In this document: one piece after another, positions 34,095 through 42,951 of the stretch
How the letters are laid out: the number at the start of each line of letters is the position of its first letter
Position numbering within the stretch: the first letter of the stretch is position 1
NCBI RefSeq assembly: GCF_900104155.1
Contig: NZ_FMYB01000039.1
Coordinates: 1-42,951, forward strand
Direction: 5' to 3'
DNA length: 42,951 nucleotides
Source of the DNA: Butyrivibrio sp. INlla16
Lineage (GTDB): Bacteria > Bacillota > Clostridia > Lachnospirales > Lachnospiraceae
The notes under the pieces: generated by a model
Seen by the model: the letters and a program-made list of their open reading frames with translations, nothing else
The model's database searches: none
What the model was told of the DNA's origin: nothing
Made by a program: the position numbers and the translations under genes

Positions 34095-35543
34095 TTATTT
34101 TCCTATGGTCTCCATACGGCGCATATTCTTCAGATTGTCATCCGTTTCCTTCAGCATTTCTCTAAGAGACAGGCTTTCCTCATAATCGAATTCGCAGATT
34201 GAATAAATCAGATGATTCAGATATTTAGTATTATCCATAAGAAGCTTGTTATTCTGTCTGGCCATCTCTGTACGAAGTTCTTCAGCTTTTTCTTCCTCTG
34301 TCGTAACTTCTATTACAGCGAATTCATCTCCTCTTATTCTTCCGCAAACACTGTTTTCACCGAACACTTCCTTAAGGATTTCGGCAACCCTTTTAACAGC
34401 ATTGTCTCCCTCATCATGACCGTGAATTGTATTGATATTTTTAAGTGAATCCATATCAATATATGCAACTACGGCATAGGTTCCTTCTTTGAAATCGGAT
34501 TTAAGAAGATCATAAGCCTTTGCAAAAAATCCTCTTCTGTTCGGAAGATCTGTAAGATAGTCCTCATCACCGATATGATCAAGGACCGAACCATCTCTTG
34601 CAAGTTCTTCCTGACACTGTGTAAGCTCTTTCTCTGTGTCATACAGGAATTTTTTGAGGAAATTTATTCTTATTGAGCTAAGAATAATTCCGGTAATAAG
34701 ATCATCGTAATTCTCTATTCTGAAAGAGTCATCAAATCCCATAATAAAGAATCCGTACTGCTTATCTTTTCTGAATATGTTTCTAATGACCTTAGTGCCT
34801 TTTATTTCCGATAGATCAAAAATATCAGATGTCTCCATATCCTTGATTTTCTCTTTTTTTCCGGCCTTTCCGTCTTTGATAATTATTATTCTTTTACAGT
34901 GTTTGGGCACATTCCATCCCTTTTTTAAGGAACATATCTGAGGATTTTCAAGGAAAAATACTTCTATGTTATCAAAGCACTTTTCCATTTTCTTTATAGA
35001 TTCATCATAATTCTCTTTAGAGTAATTAGCCTGTGATGCAATCTCTGAGAAACGTGCCGTTTTTCCTATAATATTAATTATGGATTCCTTTGAAAGGCTG
35101 TTTATTTTCTGCCTTTTTGCTTTTACTTCATTACCGGATATTTTCCTGATAATCTGTTCAATTGCAAGAAAACCCTTTTCATAGGAATCTGTATCCTTTG
35201 TATAGGATACGCACTCGAAGCCTTCCATATTCGAAAGAGTAAGAAGCGGTTTTTTACCGAATTGCTTCAAAAATGCTTCCTTTTTGAGAATAGGAGCTTT
35301 ATTTCCGATATGCTCTATATCCACAATAAGTCCATCAAAACCGGCTTCATAGATATAGTCATAAACTGCCTGATACTGATAATCATAAGCTCTTTCTTCG
35401 CTATAATTCTTATCAGTAATCATTACTTTACCGGGAAAAATGACAAGCTCTACCCCTAAGTCCCTGGCAGCCGCATCTGCTCCAAGACAAATATTACATG
35501 TATTATTGTCTTTAAATTCGGATATTAAAAGTCCAACTCTCAT
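34095..35543 (-). CDS. Soluble GGDEF protein with periplasmic-binding-like sensor domain
   Basis: 482 residues without signal peptide or membrane segment. Residues 1-280 resemble a LacI/periplasmic-binding-protein sensor ('MRVGLLISEFKDNNTCNICLGADAAARDLG', 'GFDGLIVD', 'KKPLLTLSNM'), followed by a coiled linker (about 290-325) and a GGDEF domain (about 330-482) with 'YLTDLPNRRGFF', 'AYIDMDSLKNINTIHGHDEGD' and the active-site loop RGDEF at 404-408. The first Gly of GGDEF is Arg, and I see no RxxD inhibitory site before it. It probably makes or senses cyclic di-GMP in response to a cytoplasmic ligand. It starts 5 nt after gyrA's stop, so is likely cotranscribed. Confidence 0.78.
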   Translation of the reverse strand: MRVGLLISEFKDNNTCNICLGADAAARDLGVELVIFPGKVMITDKNYSEERAYDYQYQAVYDYIYEAGFDGLIVDIEHIGNKAPILKKEAFLKQFGKKPLLTLSNMEGFECVSYTKDTDSYEKGFLAIEQIIRKISGNEVKAKRQKINSLSKESIINIIGKTARFSEIASQANYSKENYDESIKKMEKCFDNIEVFFLENPQICSLKKGWNVPKHCKRIIIIKDGKAGKKEKIKDMETSDIFDLSEIKGTKVIRNIFRKDKQYGFFIMGFDDSFRIENYDDLITGIILSSIRINFLKKFLYDTEKELTQCQEELARDGSVLDHIGDEDYLTDLPNRRGFFAKAYDLLKSDFKEGTYAVVAYIDMDSLKNINTIHGHDEGDNAVKRVAEILKEVFGENSVCGRIRGDEFAVIEVTTEEEKAEELRTEMARQNNKLLMDNTKYLNHLIYSICEFDYEESLSLREMLKETDDNLKNMRRMETIGK

Positions 35544-35548
35544 AAGAT

Positions 35549-38188
35549 TTACTCTTCATCTGTATCTTCAGCACTGTATTCGGATTCTTCTATCTCTTCA
35601 TCATCAAAATCATCATCCGGGACTATTTCTTCGCCTTCGGGTATCTCTTCCATGGCATCTTCGATATTTTCAAATTCTTCGTCACCGTTTGATACCTTTT
35701 CGCGTACCTTCGCAATTGCTACTACACTGACACCCTTGTCAAGATTTATCATCTTGACACCGGAGGTCACTCTTCCGTGAATGGTTATTTCCTCCATTCG
35801 AAGCTGAATAAGTATTCCGCTGTCAGTTATCATCATGATCTCATGTTCATCCTTAACAGCCTTTACACCTATTACATTACCGGTCTTCTCAGTAATCTTA
35901 TAGCACTTTACACCTTTTCCACCGCGAAGCTGGATGTGGAATTCTGAAAGCTCGGTTCTCTTTCCAAATCCTTTTTCAGAAACTATAAGAAGTGAATCAC
36001 CCTGGGAATTAAGCTGCATTCCAACAACCTCATCCTGGTCGCCGAGCATAATTCCTCTTACACCCATTGATGTTCTTCCGGTAGGTCTAACATCTGTCTC
36101 CTTAAATCTGATGCACATTCCGTTTCTGGTAATAAGGAATATCTCCGAATCGGACTTTGTGGTCTTAACCTCTATAAGTTCGTCATCATCATCGAGATTA
36201 ATTGCTGTAAGGCCGTTCTTTCTTACATTTGCAAATTCCATTATAGGAGTCTTCTTTACAGTTCCCTTTTTAGTAACCATAAACAGATTCTTTTCTTCTG
36301 TATACTCCTTTATCGGAATAGTCGCAGTTATCTTTTCTTCGGGAGAAAGCTGGAGTAAGTTAACAATAGCTGTTCCCCTGGATGTTCTTGATGCTTCTGG
36401 AATCTGATAAGCCTTAAGTCTGTATGCACGACCCTTGTTAGTAAAGAACATAATGTAATTGTGAGTTGTAGTCATAAGAAGGTCTTCCACATAATCGTTC
36501 TCAATTGTGGATATTCCCTTTATTCCCTTACCTCCGCGGTTTTGCGCACGGAAGTTATCAATAGACATACGTTTGATATAGCCTACGTTTGTCATAGCAA
36601 TAACCGTATTAACATTTGGAATCATGTCCTCAATGTTGATATCGGAATCATCATGTCCGATCTGTGTCTTACGATCATCACCGTATTTATCGGAAATTTC
36701 TGTGATTTCTTTTCTTATTACTCCAAGGAGAACCTTTTTATCTGAAAGAATAAGCTTCAATTCTTCGATTCTCTTTAAGAGTTCTGCGTGCTCCTGCTCA
36801 AGCTTGTCTCTCTCCAAGCCGGTGAGAGTACGAAGACGCATATCAACGATAGCCTGTGCCTGAGCATCAGATAATCCAAAGCGTTCCATCAACTGTTCTT
36901 TTGCTATCTGAACAGTCTTGCTTCCGCGAATAATCTTGATTACTTCATCGATATTATCAAGGGCTATGAGCAATCCTTCAACAATATGATTTCTTTCCTC
37001 AGCCTTGTTTAGATCGTATCTGGTTCTTCTTGTCACTACTTCTTCCTGATGGACGATATAGTGATGAAGCATATCAACAAGTCCAAGTATCTTGGGCTCA
37101 TTATTTACAAGTGAAAGCATAATGATTCCAAAAGAATCCTGAAGCTGTGTATGCTTAAACAGTCTGTTGAGCATAACGTTTGCATTTACGTCATGTCGCA
37201 GTTCAATAACAACTCTCATACCCTCACGGTCTGATTCATCGCGAAGAGCTGTGATACCATCTAGCTTTTTAAGTTTTACAAGCTCGGCTATTTTTGCTAT
37301 AAGATTGGCCTTATTAACAAGATAAGGCAGCTCAGTAACAATGATTCTGCTCTTACCATTGGGCATCGCCTCAATGTCTGTAACCGCACGAACAACTACT
37401 TTTCCTCTTCCTGTTCTATAAGCCTCCTCTGCACCTCTGGTGCCGAGAATTATACCACCTGTAGGAAAATCGGGTGCTTTAACAATCGGAAGAAGCTCCT
37501 CTATATCTGTAGCTCTATCCTCATTTACTCTGTTGTCGATCATCTTTACAACAGCAGCAATAACCTCACGAAGATTGTGAGGTGGAATATTCGTTGCCAT
37601 ACCAACAGCGATACCTGTAGTTCCGTTTACAAGAAGATTCGGAAATCTTGCGGGAAGTACAGCAGGCTCTTTTTCTGTCTCATCAAAGTTAGGTGTAAAA
37701 TCGACCGTATCTTTATTGATATCAGCCGTCATCTCCATTGATATCTTGGTAAGTCTTGCCTCTGTATATCGCATGGCAGCTGCGCCATCACCATCTACAG
37801 ATCCGAAGTTACCATGTCCGTCGACCAGGCAGTATCTCATTGACCAGGGCTGAGCCATATTTACCAAAGATCCGTAAATAGAGCTGTCACCATGGGGGTG
37901 AAATTTACCCATTGTATCACCGACAATACGTGCACATTTACGATGAGGCTTGTCGGGACCGTTGTTAAGTTCGATCATGGAGTAGAGAATTCTTCTCTGA
38001 ACAGGCTTAAGTCCGTCTCTTACATCCGGAAGTGCACGGGATGCGATAACACTCATGGCATAGTCGATATAGTCCGACTCCATGGTTTTCTGAAGATCTA
38101 CTTCCTTTATTCTGTCGGTGATCACCTGATCGAATACATCATCCGAAAGGTTTTCACCATTATTATTGTTGTTATTGTTATCAGCCAT
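35549..38188 (-). CDS. gyrA: DNA gyrase subunit A
   Basis: 879 residues. The type II topoisomerase breakage-reunion subunit works with GyrB to supercoil DNA. The winged-helix domain contains 'KFHPHGDSSIYG' (96-106) and catalytic Tyr141 in 'AAAMRYTEARL'; a tower and coiled-coil exit gate follow, then a C-terminal beta-pinwheel with the GyrA box-like 'QNRGGKG' near residue 550. The tail (about 835-879) is unusually acidic. A run of seven Asn opens the protein after MAD. GAGG precedes the ATG. It follows gyrB by 11 nt. Confidence 0.97.
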   Translation of the reverse strand: MADNNNNNNNGENLSDDVFDQVITDRIKEVDLQKTMESDYIDYAMSVIASRALPDVRDGLKPVQRRILYSMIELNNGPDKPHRKCARIVGDTMGKFHPHGDSSIYGSLVNMAQPWSMRYCLVDGHGNFGSVDGDGAAAMRYTEARLTKISMEMTADINKDTVDFTPNFDETEKEPAVLPARFPNLLVNGTTGIAVGMATNIPPHNLREVIAAVVKMIDNRVNEDRATDIEELLPIVKAPDFPTGGIILGTRGAEEAYRTGRGKVVVRAVTDIEAMPNGKSRIIVTELPYLVNKANLIAKIAELVKLKKLDGITALRDESDREGMRVVIELRHDVNANVMLNRLFKHTQLQDSFGIIMLSLVNNEPKILGLVDMLHHYIVHQEEVVTRRTRYDLNKAEERNHIVEGLLIALDNIDEVIKIIRGSKTVQIAKEQLMERFGLSDAQAQAIVDMRLRTLTGLERDKLEQEHAELLKRIEELKLILSDKKVLLGVIRKEITEISDKYGDDRKTQIGHDDSDINIEDMIPNVNTVIAMTNVGYIKRMSIDNFRAQNRGGKGIKGISTIENDYVEDLLMTTTHNYIMFFTNKGRAYRLKAYQIPEASRTSRGTAIVNLLQLSPEEKITATIPIKEYTEEKNLFMVTKKGTVKKTPIMEFANVRKNGLTAINLDDDDELIEVKTTKSDSEIFLITRNGMCIRFKETDVRPTGRTSMGVRGIMLGDQDEVVGMQLNSQGDSLLIVSEKGFGKRTELSEFHIQLRGGKGVKCYKITEKTGNVIGVKAVKDEHEIMMITDSGILIQLRMEEITIHGRVTSGVKMINLDKGVSVVAIAKVREKVSNGDEEFENIEDAMEEIPEGEEIVPDDDFDDEEIEESEYSAEDTDEE

Positions 38189-38199
38189 TTTTTATCCTC

Positions 38200-41244
<3,045 letters not shown>

Positions 41245-41248
<4 letters not shown>

Positions 41249-41466
41249 TTCTCAATTTGTACCTGAACACCTTCGTACTCAACGGTGTCTCCGCTATAAA
41301 GCTTACGTCCACGTCTTGTTTCAACTTCACCATTTACTTTCACAAGACCGTTTTGAATATCAACTTTTGCATCAACACCGGATTCCTCAAGACCGGCCTT
41401 TTTCATAGCCTGTCCAAGCTTTATATATTCGTCTCCATCTCTTAAATTAACTGTTATCTTTTCCAT
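41245..41466 (-). CDS. yaaA: S4-domain RNA-binding protein (YaaA/RlbA)
   Basis: 73 residues, one S4 RNA-binding domain, with 'IKLGQAMKKAGLEESG' and 'VKVNGEVETRRGRKLYSGDTVEY'. The conserved small gene between dnaN and recF in Firmicutes; it binds structured RNA, probably ribosomal. It begins 4 nt after dnaN's stop and overlaps recF. Confidence 0.93.
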
Positions 41467-41470
41467 TTTT

Positions 41471-42580
41471 TTAGCTCACTGTTGTAAAGTTAATAGGAAG
41501 TACAAGATAAATATAATTTGAATCCTTATCCCTTATGAAGCAGGGAGCTTTGGGATTAACCATATAAATATCAATACTTTCGTCATCAATTGCTCTGAGG
41601 GCATCAATTAAAAACTTGGGATTAAAGCCTATAATAAGATCTTTACCCTGTTTTTCTATATCAATCTCTTCATCCATACTTCCAATGGTTGAATTTATCT
41701 TCAATTCCATTTTTTCGTCAGTAATAGAGATGATAACTGGCTTTTTATCACCTTCTTTTACGAGAAGAGTAGCTCTGTCGATGCAATCGAGCATTTCTTT
41801 TCTTGATATTGTCATCTTGGTCTCATAATCACTTGAAAGCATCTGATCAATATTGAAATACTCACCCTCAAGAAGTCTTGAAACCACAATAGTTCTGTCA
41901 AACTCAAACAAAATGTGCTTATCTGTAAAGAAGATATCAACATTATTCTCTGTGCTATCAGATATAATCTTGCTTATATCAGACAAAGTTTTACCGGGAA
42001 CTACTACTTTCTTTGATTCATAACTGTTTTGAAGTTTAATTTTTCGGATAGAAATACGATGTCCGTCAAGAGAAACCAGTTTGAGTGTATCCTGATTTAT
42101 CTCAAAAAGCTCTCCGCTCATCATTTTATTGGCATCGTTTTCCGCAATAGAAAATATAGTCTGTTGAATAATATTTTTCAGAGTATATTGAGATACTGAT
42201 ATTCCGTCTATTCTCTCTATATTGGAAAGATAGGTGAAATCATCGGCATTTCTTCCTACAATACTGAATTTTGCCTTTTCACAGCTTATGGTAACCTTAC
42301 CGTTTGCATCAGCTTCTATGGTAACATCACTGTCAGGAAGCTTCCTGATGATATCAAAGAATATCTTTGCATCAATAGCGATATAACCTCTCTCGATAAT
42401 ATTACCATCAAGCTCTGTCTGAATTCCAAGATCAATATCATTAGCGATGAACTTAATTACTCCCTCTGTTGCATCTACAAGAATGCACTCCAAAATTGAC
42501 ATTGTTGTCTTATTGGGAACAGCCTTGGATACAATCTGCAATCCTGCAATAAGATTTGATTTGGAACAAACGAACTTCAT
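41471..42580 (-). CDS. dnaN: DNA polymerase III sliding clamp, beta subunit
   Basis: 369 residues, normal length for the three-domain clamp that tethers the replicative polymerase to DNA. 'MKFVCSKSNLIAGLQIVSKAVPNKTTMSILE' is the usual opening, and 'PCFIRDKDSNYIYLVLPIN' the usual end. GGGAG lies about 10 nt before the ATG. First gene of the origin operon. dnaA, expected just upstream, is not visible; an IS-like sequence begins within about 70 nt. Confidence 0.96.
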   Translation of the reverse strand: MKFVCSKSNLIAGLQIVSKAVPNKTTMSILECILVDATEGVIKFIANDIDLGIQTELDGNIIERGYIAIDAKIFFDIIRKLPDSDVTIEADANGKVTISCEKAKFSIVGRNADDFTYLSNIERIDGISVSQYTLKNIIQQTIFSIAENDANKMMSGELFEINQDTLKLVSLDGHRISIRKIKLQNSYESKKVVVPGKTLSDISKIISDSTENNVDIFFTDKHILFEFDRTIVVSRLLEGEYFNIDQMLSSDYETKMTISRKEMLDCIDRATLLVKEGDKKPVIISITDEKMELKINSTIGSMDEEIDIEKQGKDLIIGFNPKFLIDALRAIDDESIDIYMVNPKAPCFIRDKDSNYIYLVLPINFTTVS

Positions 42581-42766
42581 GAATTAAAAACTCCCTTCAA
42601 CGAGATAAAATTATGCACATATCTCCATATATATAATAAATTAAGAGGCCTCTGGCATATGTGTGGAAGCCTACGCACCTTAACAACATAACAATATATA
42701 CTTGAAAAGCCATCTGGCTTTCCTTAAAGTGTAGCTGACTAAGAAACACAAAAGGAAAGGATCCAG
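42581..42766. mobile_element. dnaN leader and left end of an ISL3-like insertion
   Basis: The first about 65 nt are the AT-rich dnaN upstream sequence. From about 42647 a GGCCTCTGGC-initial sequence follows that resembles the GG.TCT start of ISL3-family terminal repeats, though the mate end is outside the window. A 6-bp hairpin (42706-42721, AAAGCC/GGCTTT) sits in the transposase leader. No TTATNCACA DnaA box was found here. Confidence 0.4.
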
Positions 42767-42951
42767 ATGACTTCAGCTACTACTTTATTCAAGGAACTCT
42801 TAAATGTCAATGATACGATTATTGATGATATCAAAGTCTCAAAGAACCACTATGATGAAAAGGTTCTTATAGCCAGGATTCATCCTCGCAAAGGGCAGCA
42901 ATGGAAATGCCCTATATGTGGTAAGCGATGCAAGGTTTATGACCAGCCATA
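42767..42951 (+). CDS. ISL3-family transposase, N-terminal fragment (cut by window edge)
   Basis: 61 residues are visible, beginning MTSATTLFKELLNVND and containing 'HPRKGQQWKCPICGKRCKVYDQ'. This is the zinc-finger (CxxCGxxC) opening of ISL3-type transposases, which bind the element's ends. AAAGGAAAGG precedes the ATG. The catalytic domain lies beyond the edge. Confidence 0.75.
   Translation, partial: MTSATTLFKELLNVNDTIIDDIKVSKNHYDEKVLIARIHPRKGQQWKCPICGKRCKVYDQP

Noticed and set aside
35934..36407. 157-codon plus-strand frame opposite gyrA
   Set aside because: Ser-rich antisense frame inside a conserved gene.
42581..42766. oriC / DnaA-box cluster upstream of dnaN
   Set aside because: No TTATNCACA match on either strand; TGTGTGGAA near 42660 is too far from consensus.

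Overview
This looks like a chromosomal contig of about 40% GC from an anaerobic, polysaccharide-degrading Lachnospiraceae bacterium, most likely Butyrivibrio or a close relative. The evidence is the conserved replication-origin gene order dnaN-S4-recF-gyrB-gyrA, a secreted GH11/CBM36/CE4 xylan enzyme, GH51 and GH36 glycosidases with AraC regulators, a reverse rubrerythrin, and strong AGGAGG-type ribosome binding sites. Species assignment is inference; no rRNA or tRNA gene is visible. Both ends run into what look like insertion-sequence genes, an IS4/IS1634-like N-terminus on the left and an ISL3-like N-terminus on the right. The window may therefore be a whole contig that stopped at repeats.

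Left third (1-13.5 kb): a transposase-like fragment; an alpha/beta hydrolase; two divergent polytopic membrane proteins, one of the GtrII glucosyltransferase type; murG; pgi; a four-module secreted xylanase/deacetylase (GH11-CBM36-CBM36-CE4); a GH51 arabinofuranosidase divergent from an AraC regulator; and mtnN. Secreted xylanase plus arabinofuranosidase indicates growth on arabinoxylan.

Middle (13.6-25 kb): a sugar-utilisation locus on the minus strand. A binding lipoprotein, two permeases, a GH36-like enzyme, FucU mutarotase, a zinc polyol-type dehydrogenase and an aldo/keto reductase are bounded by a promoter near 21.57 kb and a terminator near 13.6 kb. A second, canonical GH36 alpha-galactosidase lies upstream and is divergent from an AraC regulator. 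A shared near-identical 19-bp element occurs upstream of the transporter operon and in the divergent promoter region. No ATPase subunit is encoded, so a shared ATPase is implied. The reductase/dehydrogenase/mutarotase trio suggests oxidoreductive handling of galactose or a deoxy sugar.

Right-middle (25-34 kb): reverse rubrerythrin; an RpiR regulator; a three-gene MBOAT / SGNH-like / large lipoprotein cassette whose promoter places the transcription start essentially on the start codon; exodeoxyribonuclease III with a ClC channel/antiporter; and a small monocistronic gene for a 68-residue protein ending in a FliM/FliN-like CheY-binding motif.

Right end (34-43 kb): a sensor-GGDEF protein directly behind gyrA, then gyrA, gyrB, recF, an S4 protein and dnaN, all on the minus strand and pointing away from an origin expected to the right. 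An ISL3-like element sits immediately upstream of dnaN, where dnaA/oriC would be expected.
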